Of a stretch of 33,629 nucleotides of DNA, positions 8,177 to 16,148 are shown in pieces. Source of the DNA: a virus; the IMG/VR virus record IMGVR_UViG_3300031576_000216, positions 1 through 33,629 of that record; one strand, 5' to 3'. The position numbers and the translations under genes were made by a program. Under the pieces are notes generated by a model, which was not told the DNA's origin, ran no database searches, and saw nothing but the letters and a program-made list of their open reading frames with translations. How positions within the stretch are numbered: position 1 is the stretch's first letter; every line of letters begins with the position of its first letter.

Positions 8177-10629
8177 TAAATCCTCCGTGTAGCTACAATT
8201 GCGCGAAATGATAGATCCGAAAAGAAAAGCCGCCCTGTTCCACCACCCGGTTTGGGCTCGGTATTAGACGTGTAGCTCGTTGCCGCCGTGGAATCGACAG
8301 CAAGAAAGCCAAGGCGTTCGTTACAGTCGATGGCCACGTTAGCGCCGGTCCCCCAAAGAAGCTGGAACACCGACGTCCCGCTCAGCGTAAACTTGTCCGT
8401 TCCGGCGTTGTACGTGCACGTAATTGCCGCATAACTCGCCGAGACCGCTGCGTTCATCGCCCGCGCCACCTCCGTCGCTAGGTCCGTGGCCGTATAGTAA
8501 CTCACTGTAAGCGTCGCGACGCGCGTTGTCCCGGCCTCTTTGAAGTCTAGCTTATTCGTAGTGTTGGAGATGAAAAACGCCGGTTTCTCCAAGAACCTAA
8601 ACCGAAACAGGCGCCCACGCCGACGAGACGATGGACGTTCCGTGATAAGGCTGTGACTGTCCCGCGGCTGCAACTTGGAGGTTCCAAGCTTCAAAACGTT
8701 CGCGGCCGCATAAACGGCCGTCGCCCCCAGGATTCCTCCGCATGGACGAACAATTCGCGTAAACTTCTCCCCGGCCTCCGTGCAGTTCACTTCCCCCGAA
8801 ACGATGATATTCGAGTCGATCTCAACCGCCTGGCTGGTTCCAATCCCTAGGCTTACTGCCGTTACGGACTTGTCAATGTGGGCATCGCCCAGATCGAACG
8901 GCCCAGTAAGGGCCTCGATCTTTATTGGCATGGGGTCCGGCACAGCGGCACTAATGAATTGGGTCGGTTTCGGATCCGTGAACAGATCCTCGCGCTCCAA
9001 CTCAAACAGATCTCCGTTGTAACTTGATCCGGCTAGAACTCTGCCACGATCCTCCGCGGCCAGGGCCGTTTCAAAGACGCCATGCCACAGGTTTATCATC
9101 CGACCATACCAGCGAACCCCTAGATCCTGGGCGCTCGGATCTAGGTAACGAAAATCGGCCCAGATCTGCTTTGACGGGATCGAGGTCGTTAGTGTTCCTG
9201 TGCTTTTCGCTCCACTACCACCCCCTCCGCGCGACCGGTGAGCGTCCACAAACGAGAGCTTGTAGAATCCCTCGTGGTAGTACGCGGCGGCGTAGCGGTG
9301 CTGCCGTGGCAACATGTGATTCAGTAAAGGTTCCACAGCGCGACCAATCGGGACCGGTCCGCTACTCCCGAAGGCCGGGATCAAGTAAACCAATCCGTCC
9401 GTTCCGAGAAACGCCACGCCCTGCGGTGTACGTACCACCGAACGGGGGGCATTGCAGCCCACGTCCTTCATTGCCACGCTATGGAAGTTAACCCCCTCGG
9501 GATTCCCCGAAACCGGGGGAAGGCCATCAAAGAGGACGACCCGACGGTCAGTGAATACGACGAGTTGTCCCTTTACGCCGACGGAATCCGTCCCAATCGA
9601 GTTCACCGACATGGCGGTGACTGGCTCGGAAAGCGAATCTCCGATCCGGATGGACGAGACCAGTGAATTGCTCGTCGCGAGCTTCGACGGCTCGCCCGCG
9701 TCCGAGAAGGCGATGAAATTCCCGAACTCCGTCTTCGCGCCGGTTGATGGCGTAACCATGTTATAGCCGCCATAAACAATGGAACCATTGTAGACGGCGA
9801 GGGCCTGAACAGCAGCAATTCGCGGGGTTGAATCCGGAATCGTCGCCTCGAACTGATCCGAACGCACCACGTTCAAACCCGTCACGGCAACATCCGTTGA
9901 AGTTGAGAAACTGGAGCCATCTTTCAGCACGAAGGGAAGGCTAAAACCATTCGTGCCGATGGCCCAATACGCTTGGGTATCGTCAACGGCGTCAGCGCTC
10001 TTATAGCGAAATGAGATGAATTGAAACAGCGCCCCGTAGCAGGGGGAGATGTTCTTAGGCGTCACAATCAGTTTAATAACCGGAGTTGTATCCTCGTCAT
10101 CGACGTAGGCGAGCTGATCCCCCATACCAGCGGGCATATCGTACGCGATGATCCAAAACCGCTTCTTCCCTTGATCCATGTAGAGACGGAATAAGCCGTT
10201 GACTCGGATCGGCGTTACGTTCAGGAAACTTGGATTTATTGGCAAACGTGATGCGAGAAGTGGAGACAGCAGCCCCCCAGGTCGGATCCCCCCGTGCCCG
10301 ATCAAGGTTTGATCGCCGCCGGTAGCTACGCGGAAGTTGTCGTCAAAGAGCGATCCAGGAGGGAGAACGACAGTCTCCCCTGGTCCCGCGTTTCCACCAA
10401 GAACCGGCGGGTCAAAATCCGTTCCGGCAAGAGTATCCCCCGGTTTAATTCCGCCGGAGCGGCCTTGGACATAAATGGCGGTCCCCGGCCGCTTAGCCAG
10501 GACGCCAGGATTTCGGCCGTAAAGGTTCTGCGTCTCGTTCCAAGACCCCTGATCGGTGATTCGGGCATCCTCAACGAGATTGATACCTTGAACGGCGCGA
10601 AGATTGAAGACCTGATCCGGCGTCGGCAC
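8176..10629 (-). CDS. large tail protein, P22 gp10-like tail stabilisation/hub (817 aa)
   Basis: An 817-aa beta-rich protein. Its first 55 residues carry the signature of podovirus tail hub/stabilisation proteins: a hydrophobic N-V-E-type stretch, then a pattern ending A-K-R-P-G-T-A (residues about 43-49). The body has repeated short motifs such as G-x-I-V-Y-G-G-Y and V-V-F-T-D-R-R-V-V-L-F-D-G that suggest a beta-propeller. The P22 gp10 family forms the lower tail below the adaptor, and the gene order here (adaptor, this gene, appendages) matches. The gene follows the 221-aa adaptor gene with a two-base gap. Assignment rests on length, the N-terminal pattern and synteny. Confidence 0.65.
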   Translation of the reverse strand: MPTPDQVFNLRAVQGINLVEDARITDQGSWNETQNLYGRNPGVLAKRPGTAIYVQGRSGGIKPGDTLAGTDFDPPVLGGNAGPGETVVLPPGSLFDDNFRVATGGDQTLIGHGGIRPGGLLSPLLASRLPINPSFLNVTPIRVNGLFRLYMDQGKKRFWIIAYDMPAGMGDQLAYVDDEDTTPVIKLIVTPKNISPCYGALFQFISFRYKSADAVDDTQAYWAIGTNGFSLPFVLKDGSSFSTSTDVAVTGLNVVRSDQFEATIPDSTPRIAAVQALAVYNGSIVYGGYNMVTPSTGAKTEFGNFIAFSDAGEPSKLATSNSLVSSIRIGDSLSEPVTAMSVNSIGTDSVGVKGQLVVFTDRRVVLFDGLPPVSGNPEGVNFHSVAMKDVGCNAPRSVVRTPQGVAFLGTDGLVYLIPAFGSSGPVPIGRAVEPLLNHMLPRQHRYAAAYYHEGFYKLSFVDAHRSRGGGGSGAKSTGTLTTSIPSKQIWADFRYLDPSAQDLGVRWYGRMINLWHGVFETALAAEDRGRVLAGSSYNGDLFELEREDLFTDPKPTQFISAAVPDPMPIKIEALTGPFDLGDAHIDKSVTAVSLGIGTSQAVEIDSNIIVSGEVNCTEAGEKFTRIVRPCGGILGATAVYAAANVLKLGTSKLQPRDSHSLITERPSSRRRGRLFRFRFLEKPAFFISNTTNKLDFKEAGTTRVATLTVSYYTATDLATEVARAMNAAVSASYAAITCTYNAGTDKFTLSGTSVFQLLWGTGANVAIDCNERLGFLAVDSTAATSYTSNTEPKPGGGTGRLFFSDLSFRAIVATRRI

Positions 10630-10631
10630 GG

Positions 10632-11297
10632 CTAGGTCTCCCTATAGCGCCATCCGCCGTAGATGTTCTGGTCCAGTTGGACGTTCTGCGACCCGGCTCG
10701 GCCCCGATCGGATTGGGTGTTCCCATACCGCGTTAACACCTCGTCGGTGGCCCGATCAATGATAACTTGAAGGGTCTCGCGCTCGTAGGCCTCCGCCCAT
10801 GTCGTGACGGCATTGACGAGGGCCAAGCTGTGAAGGAACCACGGAAACTGCGCGTCGCTCGTGAGTTCGGCGGGGATTTTGTAATACAGCAGCTTTCCGG
10901 TGTAAGCATTCTTAGGGATCGGCCAAACGTAACCAAGTGGAGTCGCCGGCTCAATTGCGAAGTGCGTCGGCTTGCTAGACGATGTTACGTTATTTCCGTT
11001 ATCGTACCGGATCAGGCGCCATGCCTCCGGCCAGTCCTCGATCTGGATTAGCGGTTTCTGTTCCGCGTCGATATGAACAGCCAAGACCCGGCCGTAATCC
11101 GATGGGAGCGCGAAGGTGTGGATCGTCCCCGCATTCGAAAAGGACGTCTCCGTCACGAGAGCGTCCCAATCAAAGGTCCGCGCCAAATGATCTAGGAAAA
11201 GATTTAGAAACTCGTTGGCGCGAGTTGTGAGCGATGGATTGCCCCCCAACTGGAGGGCGTGTGCGACGATTTCCCCCCGGTTGAATATGCCGGGCAT
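10632..11297 (-). CDS. head-to-tail adaptor / tail accessory protein (P22 gp4-like, 221 aa)
   Basis: A mostly helical 221-aa protein with the recognisable podovirus adaptor pattern. The first helix contains R-G-E-I-V-A-H-A-L-Q-L-G-G, followed by a helix ending in a W-D-A-L motif. A central beta segment has a P-S-D-Y-G-R turn (residues 77-82), an F-A-I-E-P strand and a P-x-P-K turn. C-terminal helices follow (LALVNAVTTWAEAYERETLQ). This family docks on the portal ring after DNA packaging and connects it to the tail. Position between the capsid genes and the large tail protein supports the call. Confidence 0.65.
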   Translation of the reverse strand: MPGIFNRGEIVAHALQLGGNPSLTTRANEFLNLFLDHLARTFDWDALVTETSFSNAGTIHTFALPSDYGRVLAVHIDAEQKPLIQIEDWPEAWRLIRYDNGNNVTSSSKPTHFAIEPATPLGYVWPIPKNAYTGKLLYYKIPAELTSDAQFPWFLHSLALVNAVTTWAEAYERETLQVIIDRATDEVLTRYGNTQSDRGRAGSQNVQLDQNIYGGWRYRET

Positions 11298-11313
11298 AGC
11301 AACCCCTTAATGG

Positions 11314-11598
11314 TTAGTAAATCTCAGTGACGTCCTGAGACTTTGCCATATCAACGATACGCTGTGCGCCAGCTTGCCCAAGAACCTGATTAAGCGTCCA
11401 GTTCGAGCGAGCCGAGAGCATAGCGGTCACCTGATTCCGCTCATCGTAAGTCAGCTCACGGCGCCCCAACCAGAGCTTTCCGTTAATGACCACCCCGGGA
11501 GACGGCACCTTAAAAGGCCGCCTCACCGACGTTCCCGGCCCGTACTCTTCCTTTGAAGGCGTGGCCGAAGCAACAACAGGAGCGCTAGTTTCTGCCAT
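11314..11598 (-). CDS. small virion-associated protein (94 aa)
   Basis: A 94-aa late protein of unknown family between the putative decoration protein and the adaptor. It has an Ala/Ser/Pro-rich start, a central strand with V-I-N-G-K-L-W-L-G-R-R-E-L, and helices to the end. Upstream purines (plus-strand ATTCCTCTCTT at 11605-11615) provide an AAGAGAGGAAT ribosome site. Head-completion function is possible from position; nothing in the sequence is diagnostic. Confidence 0.55.
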   Translation of the reverse strand: MAETSAPVVASATPSKEEYGPGTSVRRPFKVPSPGVVINGKLWLGRRELTYDERNQVTAMLSARSNWTLNQVLGQAGAQRIVDMAKSQDVTEIY

Positions 11599-11612
11599 TT
11601 AACATTCCTCTC

Positions 11613-12011
11613 TTAGGACCGAGACACAACGAACGTTCGCGGCTTGATGACCAGGAACTCCAAGGTTCGAGACGCGGCGTCAATCGGCGCGGCGGTCACG
11701 TTGCTTACACGGAGTGAGATCGCGTCCGTGATAACGGTGTGAACTCCCTGCACGACGAGGCCGTTTTCCAGTGCGGCGGCGCCCTGGAATAGAACCACGT
11801 CTCCTGCGGAGCAGGAGCCCGCGGCGAGGGTCACGGCCACGTCCACCGTGGCGTTCGCGCCGATCGACGCCAGATCCACCGCCTTCGTAACGCGCGCCAT
11901 CCCCGACCGTAGAGAATCCACGTCGTCATAAAAGGCCTTCATTACCTCCAGTGGGCGCTCTTGCTCACTGAAGGCGTTTGCAATGCTTTTAGTTACCGGA
12001 ATTGCTGGCAT
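11613..12011 (-). CDS. putative capsid decoration / head fibre protein (132 aa)
   Basis: Residues 1-45 form a helical arm (VMKAFYDDVDSLRSGMARVT). The rest is a beta-sandwich-like domain with the pattern D-V-A-V-T-L, G-D-V-V-L-F, G-L-V-V-Q-G-V, then L-R-V-S-N-V-T-A-A-P-I-D (residues about 105-116). That last pattern, 'R-N-T-(A)-A-x-I-D-P', is common in small phage surface proteins encoded directly after the major capsid gene. An SD (GAGGTG) lies eight bases upstream of the ATG. I infer a decoration protein; a head fibre or a minor tail protein would also fit. Confidence 0.5.
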   Translation of the reverse strand: MPAIPVTKSIANAFSEQERPLEVMKAFYDDVDSLRSGMARVTKAVDLASIGANATVDVAVTLAAGSCSAGDVVLFQGAAALENGLVVQGVHTVITDAISLRVSNVTAAPIDAASRTLEFLVIKPRTFVVSRS

Positions 12012-12038
12012 AGTTTTAGCACCTCAAGAATTAGATTA

Positions 12039-13370
12039 TTAGAACGCCGACGCGGCTTCGATTCGAACCAGGTTATTGTCGGCCAGGACCAGTGCCCCAC
12101 CGAACCACTTGGCGCCCACCTTCCGGCGCTGCTTGAGAGGATCTGAATCGCTCCGCTTGTCCTCGCTCACTCCAGCCTCCATCCGATCCAGGTCCACAAC
12201 CGCATAGGCGCCGCGACCCATCACGAACGAGACATAAACCGAGCGATCCCCGCCAACCGTCCCGGTGATTCCCACGCGTGCCGGGGAAGCAACCCCAGAC
12301 GACGGAATTGAATCCACCTGGAAGACCTCGCCCGCGGCCAGGTTCGAGGCCACCCGAAACATTGTGCCGTTGTTTGCCCCCGCATAAAGGCTATAAACGT
12401 AGGCCGTTGCGGACGGCATTTTTACGTCCACCGCATTGGTGTTCGCGCCATCATTACCCGCGGCGTGATCCAGGATATCCGAAATCCCTTCCTCAAACCG
12501 ACGATGCTTATGGCGCCGAGTGATCGTGTAGTCCACATCGACGCTATTCGCCAACGTCCCTTGCCCATTCCGACGGGTCCATTTGGCCCCGGCCAGACCG
12601 AAGGCGTCCGCAACAACCACAGTCGTATCCTCTACGATGGTTGGATTGCCAAGATTCTGGAGTTTCGGACCGTGATTAGTGACATAGAAGTCAATACCCA
12701 TCCAGCTAGCGACGGAGCCCTTTTCGAGGGCGTCCCTCCCCTGCCGAATTGCCATGTCCTTCCACAGTGTGTCGTTGAGCAGATCCAGCTCATGCTTACG
12801 ATGGAGAAGGCAGACGTACTTGCCATTCTCATACTTGGGCGCGGCCCCCCAGGTGTCATCGGGGAACTCCAGAAATGACAGGGTTTCCTTCAGTTCCGCG
12901 GTCGCGAGAACATCAGTCTCAGCCAGTCCCGCACGCGTAGTCGCGGCCCCGCCAAACTTGACGTTTGCGCCCGCCAGAAGGGCCTCGCAAATAAACTCGT
13001 TATCGAACCGCTCCATCGAGTCGCGGACCAGCATCACAGCTTGCTGGAGCAGCGGGGTCGCGATGGTAAGCTCCGCCGCATCGGTCAGTGTAACCACGAT
13101 GCCGAACTGCGAGGCGGTCGCGGAAACGTGCTCCATGTCCAGAGTGTACTCAGCAGGAGTCACACCCTCTGAAAGAGCGTCGAGAGGAAGCTCCAGCCGC
13201 TTCATGCGGCTTGCCTTCCAAACCTTGCCGCTCCCTGGGGGCAGCTTCTCTTTCTGCGCGAATCGCCGGTACAACAGATTATAGTCGCCGAACTTGAGCA
13301 GTTCTTTCTTAAACCACACGTCAGGAATTGACGCGGGGATACCACCAGTAGACGAAAGGGTCATTGCCAT
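12039..13370 (-). CDS. major capsid protein (N4-gp56-like HK97 fold, 443 aa)
   Basis: The 443-aa length, position directly after the scaffold and composition identify the major capsid protein. The N-terminal region (VWFKKELLKFGDYNLLYRRF, then PPGSGKVWKASRMKRLELPL) follows the N4-gp56-family pattern: 'x-W-x-K-x-L ... L-Y-x-x-F ... G-x-G-x-x-x ... R-x-x-x-x'. A long helix (TIATPLLQQAVMLVRDSMER) corresponds to the HK97 spine helix, followed by an A-domain-like core with residues 205-330 containing a V-L-L-H-R-K type strand. A possible insertion domain of beta type lies at residues about 330-400. The start is set by GAGGA seven bases upstream; that site lies in a hairpin arm (see separate entry). 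Confidence 0.8.
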   Translation of the reverse strand: MAMTLSSTGGIPASIPDVWFKKELLKFGDYNLLYRRFAQKEKLPPGSGKVWKASRMKRLELPLDALSEGVTPAEYTLDMEHVSATASQFGIVVTLTDAAELTIATPLLQQAVMLVRDSMERFDNEFICEALLAGANVKFGGAATTRAGLAETDVLATAELKETLSFLEFPDDTWGAAPKYENGKYVCLLHRKHELDLLNDTLWKDMAIRQGRDALEKGSVASWMGIDFYVTNHGPKLQNLGNPTIVEDTTVVVADAFGLAGAKWTRRNGQGTLANSVDVDYTITRRHKHRRFEEGISDILDHAAGNDGANTNAVDVKMPSATAYVYSLYAGANNGTMFRVASNLAAGEVFQVDSIPSSGVASPARVGITGTVGGDRSVYVSFVMGRGAYAVVDLDRMEAGVSEDKRSDSDPLKQRRKVGAKWFGGALVLADNNLVRIEAASAF

Positions 13371-13440
13371 TTTAAGTTCCTCTCCGGCCTAGCCGGCTCT
13401 CCGTGCGTTTCTTTCTCTTCCCCGAGGAACTCAAGACCAT
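13371..13440 (-). promoter_or_regulatory. inverted repeat overlapping the capsid gene ribosome-binding site
   Basis: Between scaffold and capsid genes, the leftward mRNA carries AGTTCCTC (13431-13424) and its exact complement GAGGAACT (13382-13375). The second arm contains the capsid Shine-Dalgarno GAGGA. Inside lies a second stem, CCGGC/GCCGG with a three-base loop (13384-13396). Folding would cover the capsid ribosome site, so this may couple capsid translation to translation of the scaffold gene or to RNA processing. Confidence 0.5.
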
Positions 13441-14100
13441 CTAGAACGTTCTGCCGCGCAGAGCCTCCGTAAGCTGCTCCAGCGTCAGACCGTCCGCATC
13501 CTCGGCGGACATCTCCTCCAACCGTTTTACCGGCGCAGGTCGGGCAGTCGGCCCGGCCTCCGCATACGCAACCCGAGCAGGACTTGGAGCCTCGGCTTTG
13601 GCCTTAGCGGCCTTCGCTTTCAGTTCCGAAAGAGACTTCTCTCCCAGCTTGTAAGCCAGAAGGTCATTTCGCCGAATATTGCGAACTCCCTCGTCTCGAA
13701 ACGCTCCGAGCATATCCTCAACATCCTTCTGTAGCGGCGCCCCAAATTCAGCGTTCTCCCGCCAAAATGCTTCTCGGTCTCGCTCATCCCTCAGCGACAG
13801 AACCTCATTCCGGATACTCCGAAGCATCTCGCGATCCGGATTTGGTTCAGGAACTGCAGCCGGTTGAGTCCCGGCTTCCTGCCCCTGGAGAAGCTGTGCA
13901 ATTAGCTCCTCCCGCTGCGCTGCCCGTTCCTCTGCCGCCCGCCACTTGCCGTGCACTTCATCGAAGCGGGCGCGAGGGATAAACGACTCGCGTGCCGAAT
14001 CAGAAGAAGGGCTAGACTCAGAAGCAGGAGCAGATTCAACAACAGGTGCCTCACTCTCGGTCGCGACTACTGGTGCGGACGACGCACTCACTTGACCCAT
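13441..14100 (-). CDS. capsid scaffold protein (219 aa)
   Basis: A highly charged, Ala/Glu/Arg-rich helical protein immediately upstream of the major capsid gene, the standard place for a scaffold. The first 40 residues are Ser/Ala/Glu/Val-rich and low complexity. Residues about 45-75 and 95-135 form charged amphipathic helices (RARFDEVHGKWRAAEERAAQ). The C-terminus has an acidic helix and ends EALRGRTF with basic residues, as in scaffolds that bind the capsid shell through a basic C-terminal end. No protease motif is seen, so a separate or absent maturation protease is implied. Confidence 0.7.
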   Translation of the reverse strand: MGQVSASSAPVVATESEAPVVESAPASESSPSSDSARESFIPRARFDEVHGKWRAAEERAAQREELIAQLLQGQEAGTQPAAVPEPNPDREMLRSIRNEVLSLRDERDREAFWRENAEFGAPLQKDVEDMLGAFRDEGVRNIRRNDLLAYKLGEKSLSELKAKAAKAKAEAPSPARVAYAEAGPTARPAPVKRLEEMSAEDADGLTLEQLTEALRGRTF

Positions 14101-14144
14101 TTTCCGTCCTTCATTCGCCCGTATCTACGGCGGCTAGCTAGAAC

Positions 14145-14399
14145 TTACCGGGGTTCTAGAATCCCGAGTAGATCGTACGGCTTTCGGGCGACCGCCCCTA
14201 AAACGCGGATTCGCTCTTGAGCCGCAGCAATCATTCCAAGATTATCTGGTGTGGGGGGTATCGTTGTCAAGGATAAAAGGGCCGCATCACGCTCCAGTAG
14301 TAGCTCGGCGCGCAAAACCTTCCAAAACGGTTCGTTTATACCCATCTCTAGGGCGGCCTGCTTGATCGCAAGGTCTTGCATTATCTTCGTTTTTTCCAT
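14145..14399 (-). CDS. small protein following the portal gene (84 aa)
   Basis: Begins directly after the portal stop codon (TAA then ATG). Helical, with N-terminal KIMQDLAIKQAALEMGINEP and a C-terminal helix (GMIAAAQERIRVLGAVARKP). No recognised family. Small helical proteins between portal and scaffold are frequent in podoviruses of this type; function unknown. Confidence 0.6.
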   Translation of the reverse strand: MEKTKIMQDLAIKQAALEMGINEPFWKVLRAELLLERDAALLSLTTIPPTPDNLGMIAAAQERIRVLGAVARKPYDLLGILEPR

Positions 14400-16148
14400 T
14401 TAGGCGCGCCCAAGGCCCGGCGGAACAAGGGGTTGCCCCCCCATTTCGGCGCCCGTTTCCATCCCCATCGGACCGGCCGCCCCGCCCCCGCGCAATATTC
14501 TAGCCTGGTTCATCACGGCTTCCTCTTGGATCGCGCCGGCCTCCTGTTTCACCTGACCGCTAACCAGCCACCTAGTGTAGTAATCCCCGACGATATCCTG
14601 GGCGGAAATTCCAACCGGCTTCGGTTCGTTGGTCACCTTTAACCAGACCTCTTCGTCTAGAAATTGCTGCGCCAAGACGCGCCAATCGTAAAGCATCGGT
14701 GACAAAACGCTCGCCTCTAGCGAAGAGGTAAGCGACTGAACCCCGGACTGGGCGTTCGCCCCAATAATCGATGATTCCGTCGCTGTGGTATCCCGTGACC
14801 CGAGCTTACCCTGAAGAATTGGCGGCGCCCCGGCCATGTCACGCATCGACTGCATAATGAGGCTTGCGGTCTGGAACGCGGTCGGAGAAGTGTCCGGGAT
14901 TTTTACGAATTCCACGGCATCGCCCGGCCTTTCGTTCGTATAGATTACGGAGCGGTGCCCCAGCTTGATGCTGCCGAGACCCTGCGTAAGCGCGTTACTG
15001 TTAGCGATAACTATTGGGTTGGACTGGTAAACGGCGGCGTCAATGCCCTGGTTGACGAGGGCGTTTACGGCATAGTTCTGGTGCTTCAGACCGGTCATCA
15101 AGCCTTGCCCAAAGAACAGGTCCGGGAAATCGATAAGCCGCCATACCCGGTAAGGGGGCCGTGAACTCCAGAAGGGGTTCTTTCTTATTTCCAGGATCAC
15201 GTCGTGACAGGCGACGATTTTGCAGGGCTCTTCATAACCCGTCCCGTCGATATCAAACATCGCCCAAATTTCGGTAATGACGTAGTGGTCGCCCTTTCCG
15301 CGCGCGGTCGGCGCCATAGTCCGGGCCGCCTCGACGTTAACGTTGTAGCGTCCAAGCCGCTGGTTCCGGTCCCCGTCAGACTGGTTTCCTGGGTGTATCC
15401 GGTCCTTACACCGGTCGACATCCGCATAAACCCCGGCGCGCTCCATTGCTTTCAGGTGTGACCAAGAAACGTCGATATCTTCGAAGAGCAGCGTGGCCGA
15501 TTCTACATCGGGTGCCGTTATTGGATAAACGTAGAAGCGGAACAGATCTACCGTCCGAAACGCCGGCCCGTCATAACTCTTGACGCTTTCCTTGGTCACG
15601 CGCATCGCAGCAGCTAGGTCCGGCGTCACGAATGGCGCCATCTCCGGCGGGATGAGTGGCTGTCGCCGGAAGACGTCATAGCGCCGTTCAATCCAAGGGA
15701 ACTTGGCAATAGCAGTACCGTAGATCAATCCTGACCGGATAAAGGCTTCAATGTGTTGTTCAATATGGGCCTGTTCTGCGAAGTGTCGGAGAAGGGCGCC
15801 AATCGCTTGTGGAGACGCGCCGGGAGCGCCGGGCGAGGCCTCAACGTAAAATCGGTGCGTTGTCGGAAAGATATTGGCCTTTACCTGCGAAACGAAGGTT
15901 TCGACGATGTTCCGCGCGACTGGGATGAAAAGATCCGAAGCGCCCTCGTAAAGCCGCACCCGGTGCTTCTGATCCCAACAGTCGAAGCAAGCGCCCCACT
16001 CGTCGTGAAGCGTTTGCTTATCGGCGCGGATATTGTCGAGTTTCGATAGAATTTCCACTTTTACACGGGCTGAAACAAGGGGATCGCTAACCCTGTTCTG
16101 TGGATCCGGCCCCTCGGCGTTCGCCGAAATATTATGAATTTCGCCCAT
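14400..16148 (-). CDS. portal protein (582 aa)
   Basis: 582 aa, encoded directly after the large terminase with a TAATG overlap. The N-terminal 90 residues contain the portal pattern of podoviruses: 'R-A-D-K-Q-T-L-H-D-E-W' then W-x-x-x-F/Y plus K-x-x-V-R-L-Y-E-G-A-S-D-L-F-I-P, followed by a helix ending V-K-A-N-I-F-P. A central block around residues 330-400 has the typical F-F-G-Q-G-L-M-T-G-L-K-H-Q-N-Y-A-V-N-A stretch (the P22/N4-type 'G-x-G-x-x-x-x-x-x-x-Q' motif). The C-terminal region carries long helices with Q-E-A-G-A-I-Q-E-E. The portal forms the dodecameric DNA channel and the docking site for terminase and the adaptor. Confidence 0.8.
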   Translation of the reverse strand: MGEIHNISANAEGPDPQNRVSDPLVSARVKVEILSKLDNIRADKQTLHDEWGACFDCWDQKHRVRLYEGASDLFIPVARNIVETFVSQVKANIFPTTHRFYVEASPGAPGASPQAIGALLRHFAEQAHIEQHIEAFIRSGLIYGTAIAKFPWIERRYDVFRRQPLIPPEMAPFVTPDLAAAMRVTKESVKSYDGPAFRTVDLFRFYVYPITAPDVESATLLFEDIDVSWSHLKAMERAGVYADVDRCKDRIHPGNQSDGDRNQRLGRYNVNVEAARTMAPTARGKGDHYVITEIWAMFDIDGTGYEEPCKIVACHDVILEIRKNPFWSSRPPYRVWRLIDFPDLFFGQGLMTGLKHQNYAVNALVNQGIDAAVYQSNPIVIANSNALTQGLGSIKLGHRSVIYTNERPGDAVEFVKIPDTSPTAFQTASLIMQSMRDMAGAPPILQGKLGSRDTTATESSIIGANAQSGVQSLTSSLEASVLSPMLYDWRVLAQQFLDEEVWLKVTNEPKPVGISAQDIVGDYYTRWLVSGQVKQEAGAIQEEAVMNQARILRGGGAAGPMGMETGAEMGGQPLVPPGLGRA

